Shown: positions 7,558-16,595, counted from the first letter of the stretch. The stretch is DNA of 34,632 bases from Pirellulales bacterium (GCA_025927475.1 JAICLL010000059.1:1-34632), one strand, 5' to 3'. The notes: generated by a model from the letters alone, not told the origin. Translations and numbers: made by a program.

Positions 7558-10194
7558 ATGGCGGTGGTCTCGTCCAAGTCGTCGTCAACTTTGCCTAATG
7601 GCGGCGCGCGCGGCGTGACGCCGATGATGCAGCAATATCTCGACGCCAAAGCGGCCTGCCCCGAATGCGTGCTGCTGTTCCGCATGGGCGACTTTTATGA
7701 GCTGTTCCACGACGACGCCAAACTGGCCGCACGGGTGTTGGGGCTGGCGCTCACTAGCCGCGACAAGGGCGAGAACCCCGTGCCGATGGCCGGCTTTCCG
7801 CACCATCAGCTCGAAAGCTATCTGGGCAAGCTGATCGCCTCCGGCCTGCGGGCCGCCATTTGCGAGCAGGTCGAAGACCCGCGGTTGGCCAAAGGGCTGG
7901 TCAAGCGCGAAGTGACGCGGGTGGTCTCGCCCGGCACGGTGACCGACGACGCGCTGCTCGATCCGCACGAGAGCAATTACCTGGCGGCGTTGGTGCCCGG
8001 CGAACCAGTTGGGCTGGCCTGGATCGATCTCTCGACCGGGCGGTTTCTGGCGGCGCAACTGCCCCAGGCAAGGTTGGCGGATGAACTGGCGCGAATCGCC
8101 CCCGTCGAGTTGTTGTTGGCCGACGAGGCCGAGGCGCCATCGGCACAGGGCAAGGAAAGACTCGTGGTCACTCGGCGGCCGGCCTGGGCCTTCGGCCACA
8201 CGGCGGCGCAGCAGGCGCTGGCCAAACATTTCGGCACACAAACGCTCGAAGGATTCGGCTTTGACGATCACGACACCGCCGCCATCCGCGCCGCCGGCGC
8301 AATCTTGGACTATCTCTGCGAAACGCAAAAATCGTCGCTCTCGCACATCGATCGCCTGATGCCCTATCGGCTCGGACAGGCGCTGGAGATCGACGAGGCG
8401 ACCCGCCGTAGCTTGGAGATCACGCGCACGCTGCGTGAAGGCCGGCGCGAAGGGTCGCTCGTCGAAGTGCTCGACCGCACCGTCACCGCGATGGGCGCGC
8501 GGCTGCTGGCTGATTGGATTGCCAACCCGCTCACTTCGCTGGCCGACATCAACGAGCGGCTCGACGCGATCGCCGAATTGCTGGCCGACAGCAAACTGGC
8601 CGATGAGCTGCGCGAGCAACTGCGGGGAATCTACGATGTCGAGCGATTGCTGGCCCGCGTGACCACCGGGCGGGCCAGTCCGCGCGATCTCAGCTTTTTA
8701 GCCCGCACGCTACGCACTCTGCCCACGCTCAAGGCCAAGCTCACCGCTCGAAAGGCGACGCTCTTGACGCGGCTAGAGGACGAGCTCGATCTTTGCCCCG
8801 ACATTCGCGGTCAGCTCGACGCCGCGCTGGTCGACGATTGCCCGCTGATCAGCACCGAGGGAGGCTTGATCCGGCCAGGTTTTAACGCCGACCTGGACAA
8901 CCTGCGCGAGCTGGCGGCCGGCGGCAAGCAGTGGATCGCCCGCTATCAGGCCGAAGAAAGCCAGCGGACGGGCATCGCCAATCTGAAGGTCGGCTTCAAC
9001 CAGGTATTTGGCTACTACCTGGAAGTCACCCATACGCACCGCGACAAAGTGCCGCCGGGTTACATCCGCAAGCAAACCATTAAGAACGCCGAGCGGTACA
9101 TCACGCCCGAGTTGAAGGAATATGAAGAGAAGGTATTGGCCGCCGACGAGAAAGCCAAAGAGCTGGAGCACGAGCTGTTTCTGGAGCTGCGCGACCTGGT
9201 GGCGGCCGGTGCGCGGCGCTTGCGGGCGACCGCCGGAGCGCTGGCGCAGGCGGACGTGCTGGCGGCCCTGGCCGAGCTGGCGCGCGATCGCGGCTATTGC
9301 CGACCCACGGTGGTCGAAGAACCCGTGCTGCGGATCGTTGAAGGCCGCCATCCCGTGCTCGATGTGCGGCTGGCCGAGGGAACTTTCGTGCCCAACGACG
9401 TTTCGGCCGGACCCGACGAAGGCCTGATGCTGCTGATCACCGGGCCCAACATGGCGGGCAAGAGCACCTATATCCGCCAGGTGGCGCTCATCGCGTTGAT
9501 GGCGCAGATGGGCAGCTTTGTGCCGGCCCGCGAGGCAATGCTGGGCGTGGCCGACCGCATTTTTGCCCGCGTCGGCGCCAGCGACGAACTGGCCCGCGGC
9601 CAGAGCACGTTCATGGTCGAGATGACCGAGACCGCGCGGATTCTGAACACGGCCACCGAGCGGAGCCTGGTGATTTTGGACGAGATCGGGCGGGGCACCA
9701 GCACTTACGACGGCGTGTCGCTGGCCTGGGCGATTGTCGAGTATCTGCACGATCGGGCCGGCTGCCGCACGCTGTTCGCCACGCACTATCACGAGCTGAC
9801 CGATTTGGCTGGCTCGCTTTCGCGGGTGAAGAACCTGAACGTGGCGGTGCGCGAGTGGCAGGACGAAGTGATTTTTCTGCACAAGATCATCGAGGGCGCG
9901 GCCGACAAGAGCTACGGCATCCACGTGGCTCGGCTGGCCGGAGTGCCGCGCGAGGTGCTCGAACGGGCCAAGCAAATTCTGGCGCGGTTGGAGCAAGAAC
10001 ATCTCGACGAACAAGGTCGGCCTAAGCTGGCCCGCCAGCGAATGCGCGTCTCGGGCGATTTGCAACTCACGCTGTTTGCCGCGCCGGAAAACCCGCTGTT
10101 GGAAAAAATTCGCCAGGCGGACGTGAATTCGCTCTCACCGCTCGCGGCGCTGGCGCTGATACAGCAGTGGCAGGACGAGCTGGCCGGTTCGTAA
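7558..10194 (+). CDS. mutS: DNA mismatch repair protein MutS
   Basis: Recognises mismatches and small loops and, as an ATPase, starts mismatch repair. The 878 residues match the usual 850-880. The mismatch-reading Phe-x-Glu is in MGDFYELF (Phe46, Glu48). Connector, lever and clamp regions follow in normal order (GLIRPGFNADLDNLRELA; FGYYLEVT; IRKQTIKNAERYITPEL). The ATPase has Walker A GPNMAGKSTY (about 628-637), the signature ASDELARGQSTFMVEM, Walker B VILDEIGRGTSTYDG (about 704-718) and ATHYHELTDL. A C-terminal helical end (SPLAALALIQQWQDELA) resembles the tetramerisation region. An upstream in-frame TTG at 7543 adds five residues; ATG at 7558 is preferred. No mutL is in the window. Confidence 0.97.
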   Translation: MAVVSSKSSSTLPNGGARGVTPMMQQYLDAKAACPECVLLFRMGDFYELFHDDAKLAARVLGLALTSRDKGENPVPMAGFPHHQLESYLGKLIASGLRAAICEQVEDPRLAKGLVKREVTRVVSPGTVTDDALLDPHESNYLAALVPGEPVGLAWIDLSTGRFLAAQLPQARLADELARIAPVELLLADEAEAPSAQGKERLVVTRRPAWAFGHTAAQQALAKHFGTQTLEGFGFDDHDTAAIRAAGAILDYLCETQKSSLSHIDRLMPYRLGQALEIDEATRRSLEITRTLREGRREGSLVEVLDRTVTAMGARLLADWIANPLTSLADINERLDAIAELLADSKLADELREQLRGIYDVERLLARVTTGRASPRDLSFLARTLRTLPTLKAKLTARKATLLTRLEDELDLCPDIRGQLDAALVDDCPLISTEGGLIRPGFNADLDNLRELAAGGKQWIARYQAEESQRTGIANLKVGFNQVFGYYLEVTHTHRDKVPPGYIRKQTIKNAERYITPELKEYEEKVLAADEKAKELEHELFLELRDLVAAGARRLRATAGALAQADVLAALAELARDRGYCRPTVVEEPVLRIVEGRHPVLDVRLAEGTFVPNDVSAGPDEGLMLLITGPNMAGKSTYIRQVALIALMAQMGSFVPAREAMLGVADRIFARVGASDELARGQSTFMVEMTETARILNTATERSLVILDEIGRGTSTYDGVSLAWAIVEYLHDRAGCRTLFATHYHELTDLAGSLSRVKNLNVAVREWQDEVIFLHKIIEGAADKSYGIHVARLAGVPREVLERAKQILARLEQEHLDEQGRPKLARQRMRVSGDLQLTLFAAPENPLLEKIRQADVNSLSPLAALALIQQWQDELAGS

Positions 10195-10353
10195 GCTCAC
10201 GTCTCTTCATAGCGACGTATGCTAAGTCCAAGACTTCGGGTGAGTTACCGCACGCTATCGAATCCTACGGGCCTCCATGAATAACTCAACAAACCCCAAG
10301 CTGGATAGTGAAGCAGATTTCGAGCTGAGGGCGTTCCGGCCGCGCATCTTATT

Positions 10354-10383
10354 CACCATCCGGGCAAGAGAGCCCGGATGGTG
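10354..10383. terminator. 12-bp perfect hairpin between mutS and the enolase-family gene
   Basis: A perfect 12-bp inverted repeat (caccatccgggc and its complement) with a 6-base loop, in the 281-base gap between the converging mutS (ends 10194) and the enolase-superfamily gene (ends 10476). There is no U-tract. It is a strong RNA hairpin in either direction, so it is a candidate bidirectional terminator or a solitary REP-like element. I see nothing else in this gap. Confidence 0.5.
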
Positions 10384-10475
10384 GCGGCGCGGAACGAATC
10401 TGGCGCAACACGCTTGGCCTGTTCGCGTCGCAAAACGGCGATTTTGCGCGGCCCAGGCTCAGCCACCAGCCCCCG

Positions 10476-11597
10476 TTACGACGACTGCGATACCAAATGC
10501 CGAGCCACAAAGTCTTCATCCAGCGTCACGCCGAGGCCGGGACCGTCGGGCACGGCGATCCAGCCATCGACCGCCTGCACTTTTTCGTGCGTCAGCTCGT
10601 GCCGCAAAGGAGAATCTTCCACGCAATCTTCAAACAAAAAAGCGTCGCGGCAGGTGCTCAGCCAGTGCAAGCTGGCCGCCACCGTTAAGGGGCTGGTATA
10701 GCAATGATTGCAGAGCCGCGCGCCGATTTCCTCAACCCGGCTGCGAACATAACAGGCGTCGGTGAACCCGTTGCGAGAAAGATCGACCTGATAGACGTCG
10801 AGCGCCCGGCGGTCGATCAACGGTCGAAACGCGGCACGGCCGCATTCCTCTTCGCCCGCCGCGATGGGCACCGGCGAGCGGTCGCGCAGCCAAACGTAGC
10901 CTTCGACGTCGTCGGGCAGCAGCGGCTCTTCCAGCCAGCCTATCCGGAAGTCGGCGAACGCCCGGGCGCGGGCCAGCGCCGTCCGGGCATCCCAGACGCA
11001 GCCGGCATCGATCAGCAACGTGGCATCGTCGCCCACGCCCTGCCGGGCGCCGCGCACCAGGTCGATATCGTTGGCCTCCGATTGCCCCATCGGCTCCCAG
11101 CCGAACTTGACCGCGCGGTAGCCGGCGCCGATCCAGCGGCGGCCGATCTCGGCCGTCTCGCGTCCGTCGCGCCCAAACAAGATCGAGGCATAGGCGGGGA
11201 TGCGGTCGAATCGCTTGCCGCCGAGCAGCCGATGGATCGGCTCGCGAAAATGTTTGCCCTTCAGGTCCCAGAGTGCCATATCGACCGCGGCCATCGCGGT
11301 GATGGCGACGCTCGATCGGCCGAAGTACATGGTGCGCCGCCACATCTCTTGCCAGAGCCGTTCGCTCTCCAGCGGATTCTGGCCGACGAGAATCTGCCGC
11401 AAGCCGCAGGCGATATTGTGGCTGAACGGGGCGTCGATAATCGCCTTGACGACCTCCGGCGAGCTATCGGCCTCGCCGACGCCCTCCAGCCCGCTATCGG
11501 TGCGCACCCGCACCAGCACGGCGTCCTGGCTGCTGGCCGTTTTGGCGATGATTTGCGGGATCCGAAGGATCTGACAGACGACTTGGGTGATTTTCAT
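10476..11597 (-). CDS. mandelate racemase / enolase-superfamily enzyme
   Basis: A 373-residue enolase-superfamily protein: an N-terminal capping domain to about residue 125, then a TIM barrel. The catalytic set of the mandelate-racemase branch is visible: Lys164 (AVKFGWEP), metal ligands Asp197 (LLIDAGCVWD), Glu223 or Glu224 (WLEEPL) and Glu249 (IAAGEE), with Asp272 (QVDLSRNG) and His298 (LCNHCYTS) as the His-Asp dyad. Members abstract the proton next to a carboxylate under Mg2+ and are usually sugar-acid dehydratases or racemases. The second Lys of the KxK motif is absent, as in several dehydratase branches, so an acid-sugar dehydratase is more likely than a muconate cycloisomerase. The substrate cannot be told. 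No sugar-acid operon surrounds it. Confidence 0.88.
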   Translation of the reverse strand: MKITQVVCQILRIPQIIAKTASSQDAVLVRVRTDSGLEGVGEADSSPEVVKAIIDAPFSHNIACGLRQILVGQNPLESERLWQEMWRRTMYFGRSSVAITAMAAVDMALWDLKGKHFREPIHRLLGGKRFDRIPAYASILFGRDGRETAEIGRRWIGAGYRAVKFGWEPMGQSEANDIDLVRGARQGVGDDATLLIDAGCVWDARTALARARAFADFRIGWLEEPLLPDDVEGYVWLRDRSPVPIAAGEEECGRAAFRPLIDRRALDVYQVDLSRNGFTDACYVRSRVEEIGARLCNHCYTSPLTVAASLHWLSTCRDAFLFEDCVEDSPLRHELTHEKVQAVDGWIAVPDGPGLGVTLDEDFVARHLVSQSS

Positions 11598-11696
11598 AGA
11601 GATTGCTCGCGGGGCCGGCCAATTGTATCAATTTTATTACCCGTCACCAACGTATGGCGCAAGTACCTTATCCGGTTGCCCTATCAAGTGTGAACT

Positions 11697-12482
11697 ATGC
11701 CTCACGAAGATTATGACTTAACGCGGCTGAACGCCGCCCGGCTGGTCGATCGGTTCGAATGCCACGAGTCGCTGGCATCGACCAACGACTACGTGCGCGA
11801 GATGGCCGCGCGCGCTCCGCGCCACGAAAACCTGCTGGTGATCGCCGAGGGGCAAACCGCGGGACGCGGGCGCGGCGGCAATCGCTGGTGGACCGGGCCG
11901 GGCAGCATCGCCTTCAGTTTGCTGTTCGACCCCGTCGCGCGGCAAATCGCGCCGCGCCATTTTCCTCTGCTCTCGCTGGCCGCCGCCGTGGCCTTGATCG
12001 AAACCATCGCCCCGCTGGTCGGACAAGAGGAGATCGGCCTGCATTGGCCCAACGACGTGTTCGCCGCGGGTCGAAAGTTGGCGGGCATTCTGGTCGAGGC
12101 GCTCGCCGACGGCAGACACGTGCTGGGCATCGGCTGCAACGTCAACGATTGGGCGAGCGACGCCCCGCCCGAGCTGGCCGGCGTACTGGTCACGCTCGCC
12201 GATCTATCGGGCCGGCGGCACGATCGCACAACATTGCTTTTGGTGCTGTTGGAACGCCTGAACGACGCGCTGGAGGTGTTGGGGCGGGTGCCCGAATCGC
12301 TAGCACGGCGGGCCAATGAGCTTTGTATGCAGCATGGCCGGCGCCTGACGCTTTCACTAGGCAGCCGGCGAATCGCGGGCCTGTGCGCCGGCATCGGCGA
12401 CGATGGGGCCTTGCTGCTCGACACGCCCGCCGGGCGCGAGCGGTTTTATTCCGGTGTCCTGCTCCACGAAGCCCGCGATTAA
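11697..12482 (+). CDS. birA: biotin--[acetyl-CoA-carboxylase] ligase
   Basis: Activates biotin to biotinyl-5'-AMP and transfers it to the acceptor lysine of biotin carboxyl carrier proteins. The 261 residues hold the catalytic domain and a short C-terminal SH3-like domain. The N-terminal winged-helix repressor domain of E. coli BirA is absent, so this is a group-I, enzyme-only ligase. Visible signatures are STNDYVRE (about 28-35), the biotinyl-AMP loop GQTAGRGRGGNRWW (about 52-65), LHWPNDVFAAGRKLAGILVEA (about 115-135, with the Lys that contacts biotin) and LGIGCNVNDW. The ATG is 99 bases from the divergent enolase-family start. Substrate carboxylases lie elsewhere. Confidence 0.93.
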   Translation: MPHEDYDLTRLNAARLVDRFECHESLASTNDYVREMAARAPRHENLLVIAEGQTAGRGRGGNRWWTGPGSIAFSLLFDPVARQIAPRHFPLLSLAAAVALIETIAPLVGQEEIGLHWPNDVFAAGRKLAGILVEALADGRHVLGIGCNVNDWASDAPPELAGVLVTLADLSGRRHDRTTLLLVLLERLNDALEVLGRVPESLARRANELCMQHGRRLTLSLGSRRIAGLCAGIGDDGALLLDTPAGRERFYSGVLLHEARD

Positions 12483-12488
12483 GGAGCC

Positions 12489-12542
12489 GTGGCGTTCCGC
12501 GGGGGGCGGCGCGACGTAGAATCGCAGTTCCCGGAACGCCAC
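12489..12542. repeat. palindrome, 11-bp arms (GTGGCGTTCCG)
   Basis: Perfect 11-bp inverted repeat at 12489-12499 and 12532-12542 with a 32-base GC-rich loop. It starts 7 bases after the biotin ligase stop. It is the first of three palindromes in a row. Confidence 0.6.
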
Positions 12543-12598
12543 AGAGGGCGTTCCCTACAGACGTTTTGCGGTGGAATCAGGTTAACTTGATGCGTATG

Positions 12599-12687
12599 GG
12601 GCCGAGCGCAGCGAGTCCCACCTTCTGGTTGTGACGCGGCGCGGCAACAATTATCCGGCAAACGGTGGGACTCGCTGCGCTCGGCCC
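12599..12687. repeat. REP-like palindrome, 24-bp perfect arms
   Basis: The arms 12599-12622 and 12664-12687 are perfect inverted copies (the left one starts gggccgagcgcagcg), separated by 41 bases. From general recollection, sequences like this are scattered in planctomycete and other genomes as REP-like elements. No REP-associated transposase is in the window. Confidence 0.75.
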
Positions 12688-12732
12688 ACCCTACGGTCTT
12701 CCGCACACCGTGAATGTCAAAACTGACCAGCG

Positions 12733-12812
12733 CCGGTGGCTGGGACAGAGGCTTGCCGATGCCCCGGAAGCAGATCAGCCGGGGCATCGCTTAGGCTTGC
12801 CCCAGCCACCGG
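12733..12812. repeat. palindrome with ~35-bp imperfect arms; family member also at 32580
   Basis: The outer arms 12733-12744 and 12801-12812 (ccggtggctggg) and inner arms 12757-12767 and 12779-12789 are perfect, with imperfect pairing between and an 11-base loop. The left arm reversed matches 32580-32614 at 33 of 35 positions. Confidence 0.75.
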
Positions 12813-12815
12813 GTT

Positions 12816-12870
12816 CTGCACGCTCAAGGCGCTGCACGCTCAAGGCGCTGTGCTCTCAAGGAGCTGTGCG
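12816..12870. repeat. 16-bp tandem repeat crossing the CHAT gene stop
   Basis: Two identical 16-base units (ctgcacgctcaaggcg) at 12816-12847, a diverged third at 12848-12863 and a partial fourth. The stop codon of the minus-strand CHAT gene (12856-12858) lies in the third unit, so the array reaches into its coding end. Confidence 0.8.
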
Positions 12871-15800
12871 AGGTCGCTTGGTTTTGGCGGGCGGCTTTTT
12901 GCGCTCGGCGCGCGGGACGCGCGTGCGCTTTTTGGGCTTCGCTTCGTCGCCGGCTTCCTCCAGCGCCGCGGGGTCATCCGCTGGCATCGCAAAGCCGCCC
13001 TCGGCCTGCTCAAAATCGTCTGGCAAGGCGCGCTGTTGCGCTTCATCGCGGGCGGCGGCCCTGCGCTTCGCTCGACGCCCCACCGGCGGCTCGGCCTGCG
13101 CGGCGGGCGCCTCATCCATTGCCGCCGCGTCGGCGTTGGGCCGAAGTGCTTGCGGATCGGGATCTTTCGCCTCGGGCGCTTTGGCGTCGGGCAGAGCCGG
13201 CGGCTTGGCGTTCGCCAGAACCGCGTTCACGTCGGCGTCGGCCTCGTCGTCTTCATCGTCGCCGGTGCGCGGCAACGCGCCGGTATCGAACAGCAAATAA
13301 CCGGCCCAGAAGAACGGGCTCTCCGCTGTCGGAGCCTCTTCTTGCGTCGTCAACTTGACGCGCGGTTCGTTCTCGGCATCGAGCTGCCGTGTGCTCACCA
13401 ACTGCACGCTCCGCTGCCAGGCGTCCGAGGCGGTCGTGTGCGGCAACTCCTGAGCAAATTCGCGCACCAGGTCCATGCTCGAGCGACCGCCCGTCCGCCA
13501 ACGACTCATCAACACCGTGCGCGTGCCGGTGGCCATCAGCCCGCAAGCGGAGAGAAACAGTTCATCGCCGGGGGCGTCGAGCGAAACGCCCTTGAGCGAC
13601 CGTTCCGCCGGCGTGCGGAAGCCCGGCAGAATCACCGTGTTGGGACTGCCCCAGGGCAATGACATCCAGGCGCCCAGCGTGCTGCCCGGCGTCCCCCTGT
13701 CAAGCTGCAGCGGCGACCAGTCGTAGGCGCCTTCGTCGGTGAGGCCGATTTCGTTTAGCACGATCAGGCGGTTGAACAGCGAGGAGTAGACGGCGCCCGA
13801 AGCCGGCGGCCTGTCGCGCAGCGCCACGGCGCCGGGCACCGCCTGGGCCAATTCGTCATAGGCCGCCGAGACCATTTCGCTCTCGGCGGTGCCGCGCGGC
13901 ACCATCCGCCCCACCACCACGGCGGTGTTGCCCGACGTGGGACGCCGGCGGCGGTCGCCCACGGCCAGTCCCACCGTCGGCGCATAGCGCACGCGCAAGT
14001 TGGCGATCAGCGGCTTGGTGACGGCGCCTTCCGACACTTGCAGAGCCTCGAACGGCACATACCACAGCAATCCGTCGGGCACAATCACCAGCTCGTCGAA
14101 CGCCTTGGTCGGCTCGGCCTTCGAGCCTTTGATCAACAGGTCATAGATTTCATGGGCGGGCTTTTTCCACGCGGTGTCGGTCAGGTTTTTCAGCTTCAGT
14201 TCCTTGAGCTGCTCAATATTGCCCAGCGACCACAGCAACTGGCTGAGCCGCTTTTGAAAACTGCCCGGCTGCTTCTGCTTGATGTCCCAATAGCCGTATT
14301 TGTCATGCGTCATCAAAAAGGCGTAGGTGTAGCGGGTGGTCGTGAAAAAGGTGAGCAGGGCGGTGCCCTCGGGCAGCAGCTCCATGACCTGCTTGGTTTC
14401 GCGCAGCGGTGGAAAGACCAGGCTGCAGGCTTCGCGGCGCAGGGCCATTTGGCGCAGCAGCAGTTCTTGCTCGTTGCTCAGAGCCGTCAACTCGGCCAGT
14501 TTGGCCTGCTGCTGCTGGGCGACTTCTTGCTGAGTTTCATCCTCGCTATCGATGACCAAGGGCAGCCCCGCCAGCTCGCGCTGCAGCTCTTTGGCCCGCT
14601 GCGAGCGTTTGGCATAGGCGGGATAGCGCGTCATCAGCGTCTGCCGTTCGAGCAAAATTGCCGCATCGAGATCTCGGTGGGGCGCCTCGAGCACCCACCG
14701 CAGGTTCAAGACGCGCCCGCCCATGTCGGTGGTGGTCAAGAAGCGGTGCCGGCGCAGCCGATCGACAATTTCCAGCAGATGCTGATGCTCGCCCCCGCTT
14801 TTACGCTCCAGGGCGGCCTCAAACCAATGCTCGTAGAACAGCGGATGCGGCACGGTCATCGTCGACAACGCTTCGAGCGGATCGAAGGCCCAATCGGTGG
14901 GCGTGGGATCGCGCAAAACCTGGCCGAACAGATCGACGGCATTGCGATCGGAAAAGCCCGTGAACTCGCGTTCGAGCCAAAGCTTGTCAACCAACCCCAT
15001 GTGGAAGATTCGCATCGACCCGAGGGTTTGGAAGGCCAGCGCGGCGGTCAACGATACATCGCCCACCTCCCGTTGGCCGAGCTGATAGGAAGCCAGCGCA
15101 CTGAGATAGTTCATCCGCGCGCCGATCTTGCCGCGCGACATGTCACCCGCCGCCACCAACACTCTGGCCGAGCCGAGCGATGCGGCGGCCAGGCCGGGCT
15201 GGTTGAGCATCGACTGGTTTTCGGCCGCCGAGAGCAACAGCGAGGCGTTGAGTTGGCGCAGTTTTCCGGCAGCCGCCCAGGCGGTGGCCGCCACCAGCGG
15301 CGGATAGAGCATTTGGCCATCGGAAAGCATGTGCGTTAGCGCCCCGTAGCGCAAGGCTTCTTCGAGCACGCCAAAATCCTGATAGATCGCCGCGCTCCAG
15401 GAAGCTTCCAGAAAGTTCTTCGCCGCCGATTGGTAATCGCCCGCTTCCAGATCGAGCCGCCCGAGTTCCAAGAGCACGGTGCAGGTAAAGGGATGTTCGA
15501 ACTGACCGGCCACGAGCTCGGCGTTTTGCAAATACTTTCGGGCGGTCTGCGTTTTGCCCGCCGCACAATGCGCCAGCGCCAGCTCCAGCTCGACCCAGGT
15601 TTCCGACCAGTGATTGGGCGTTGCCGGGCGCAGTCCCAAGGCGGCCACCAACTCGCGGGTCAACTCGTGGTGCGGACAAGTCGGCCCCAGCAGCTCGCGC
15701 CACCGGCGCAACGCCAGGCACGTGCAGCGGACGATTTCACGAATATTGACCGGCACCAGGACGGGCGGCGCCACCACGCCGCCACGCATGATGGCCGCGT

Positions 15801-16308
15801 TGTTGTTGAGCGTTCCCTGAAATGAGTTGTACTGGGTGGCGTATTGGCCGAGCACGGTCGGCCGCTGCGTCACATACCAGGGGACGGGGGCAACCTGGCT
15901 GGGAGGCATGATGCCAATCGTGGGCGGAAATTGCACCCGCAAAAAATAATCGTTGAATTTCAAAAACAGCCGCAAAGCGACTTCGTAGTTCACCACCGCG
16001 GCGGCATGATTGCCCATCTGGTAGAAGCACTCGCCCTGCATCGTCTGGTAGCAGATCGAGTCGATCCAGAAACCAAACACGGCGTTTTTGACGGCGCCGG
16101 TGCCCGCACCCATGAACAACTGCTGCGCGGCCACATAGTCGCCGTCGTAATACGGCGCCATCGTGGTGAAATAGACCAGCGAGGGAATCGGCTGGCCGCC
16201 TTGCCCGCGAGCGACCGTGGTCGAGCCGACCAACAGACAGAACAACAAACCGGCGCGGACGCCCAGGCGCGTGCCCAGAGACGTCGTTGGTTTCGAGGGA
16301 GCGCTCAT
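12856..16308 (-). CDS. secreted TPR-CHAT protein, probable pseudo-peptidase
   Basis: A 1150-residue protein. A signal sequence (hydrophobic GLLFCLLVGSTTVARG) suggests export. About residues 50-560 are helical TPR-type repeats (for example CFYQMGNHAAAVVNYEVALRLF), and a coiled-coil follows near 590-640 (AQQQQAKLAELTALSNEQ). The C-terminal CHAT domain spans about 640-1010: LVIVPDGLLWYVPFEAL, RVRYAPTVGL, and the closing PFFWAGYLLFDTG. CHAT domains are caspase-like His/Cys peptidases. Here the segments that should carry them read VLNEIGLTDEG (about 850) and VILPGFRTPAE (about 893) and contain neither His nor Cys, so it is probably non-catalytic. A charged, disordered tail of about 140 residues ends in Lys/Arg clusters. 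Two ATGs compete (16311, 16308); AGGAG is better spaced for 16308. Function unknown; a binding or scaffold role is inferred. Confidence 0.85.
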   Translation of the reverse strand: MSAPSKPTTSLGTRLGVRAGLLFCLLVGSTTVARGQGGQPIPSLVYFTTMAPYYDGDYVAAQQLFMGAGTGAVKNAVFGFWIDSICYQTMQGECFYQMGNHAAAVVNYEVALRLFLKFNDYFLRVQFPPTIGIMPPSQVAPVPWYVTQRPTVLGQYATQYNSFQGTLNNNAAIMRGGVVAPPVLVPVNIREIVRCTCLALRRWRELLGPTCPHHELTRELVAALGLRPATPNHWSETWVELELALAHCAAGKTQTARKYLQNAELVAGQFEHPFTCTVLLELGRLDLEAGDYQSAAKNFLEASWSAAIYQDFGVLEEALRYGALTHMLSDGQMLYPPLVAATAWAAAGKLRQLNASLLLSAAENQSMLNQPGLAAASLGSARVLVAAGDMSRGKIGARMNYLSALASYQLGQREVGDVSLTAALAFQTLGSMRIFHMGLVDKLWLEREFTGFSDRNAVDLFGQVLRDPTPTDWAFDPLEALSTMTVPHPLFYEHWFEAALERKSGGEHQHLLEIVDRLRRHRFLTTTDMGGRVLNLRWVLEAPHRDLDAAILLERQTLMTRYPAYAKRSQRAKELQRELAGLPLVIDSEDETQQEVAQQQQAKLAELTALSNEQELLLRQMALRREACSLVFPPLRETKQVMELLPEGTALLTFFTTTRYTYAFLMTHDKYGYWDIKQKQPGSFQKRLSQLLWSLGNIEQLKELKLKNLTDTAWKKPAHEIYDLLIKGSKAEPTKAFDELVIVPDGLLWYVPFEALQVSEGAVTKPLIANLRVRYAPTVGLAVGDRRRRPTSGNTAVVVGRMVPRGTAESEMVSAAYDELAQAVPGAVALRDRPPASGAVYSSLFNRLIVLNEIGLTDEGAYDWSPLQLDRGTPGSTLGAWMSLPWGSPNTVILPGFRTPAERSLKGVSLDAPGDELFLSACGLMATGTRTVLMSRWRTGGRSSMDLVREFAQELPHTTASDAWQRSVQLVSTRQLDAENEPRVKLTTQEEAPTAESPFFWAGYLLFDTGALPRTGDDEDDEADADVNAVLANAKPPALPDAKAPEAKDPDPQALRPNADAAAMDEAPAAQAEPPVGRRAKRRAAARDEAQQRALPDDFEQAEGGFAMPADDPAALEEAGDEAKPKKRTRVPRAERKKPPAKTKRPRTAP

Positions 16309-16595
16309 CATCGGCTCCTGAGGGGGCGGAGAAAATCAACTACCAGCATAACGCAACCTCGGCAAGCTGGCAAAGAATTGGGGGCAATTCGGGCACAATT
16401 GGCTAATGGCCCCGATCGGTTTTGGCAACCGAATCCGATCGCTCTGGCGTTCGACAGAGATTTTCTCAAGCATCCCGCTGACACTCGCCGATAAGCAGCG
16501 TGACAATTGTACCGCCTTTGCGGCCGGCGCCGATTAGGGCAAGCTTTAGGAAAGCCGGGCGATTTGCAGAGGTCATGGGTTTTGGGAGAGGTCGC

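Noticed and set aside
10277..10765. 162-codon plus-strand frame after mutS
   Set aside because: Crosses the hairpin and runs into the antisense of the enolase-family gene; Arg/Pro/Ala-rich, no features.
11740..11770. TCGGTTCGAAT as a possible tRNA T-arm
   Set aside because: No acceptor or anticodon arm around it; it lies inside the biotin ligase gene.
12816..12870. Repeat array considered as CRISPR
   Set aside because: Units are adjacent without spacers and no cas gene is present; the same holds for the other arrays.
13530..13560. FLSACG in the CHAT protein as the catalytic LSAC-x-T motif
   Set aside because: In the alignment this stretch falls on the helix after the catalytic strand (the GLARAFL region of active members); the true Cys strand is VILPGFRTP about 20 residues earlier.
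14038..15339. 433-codon plus-strand frame inside the CHAT gene
   Set aside because: Antisense shadow; composition rich in Gln, Arg and His with no family features, while the minus-strand TPR-CHAT product is clear.
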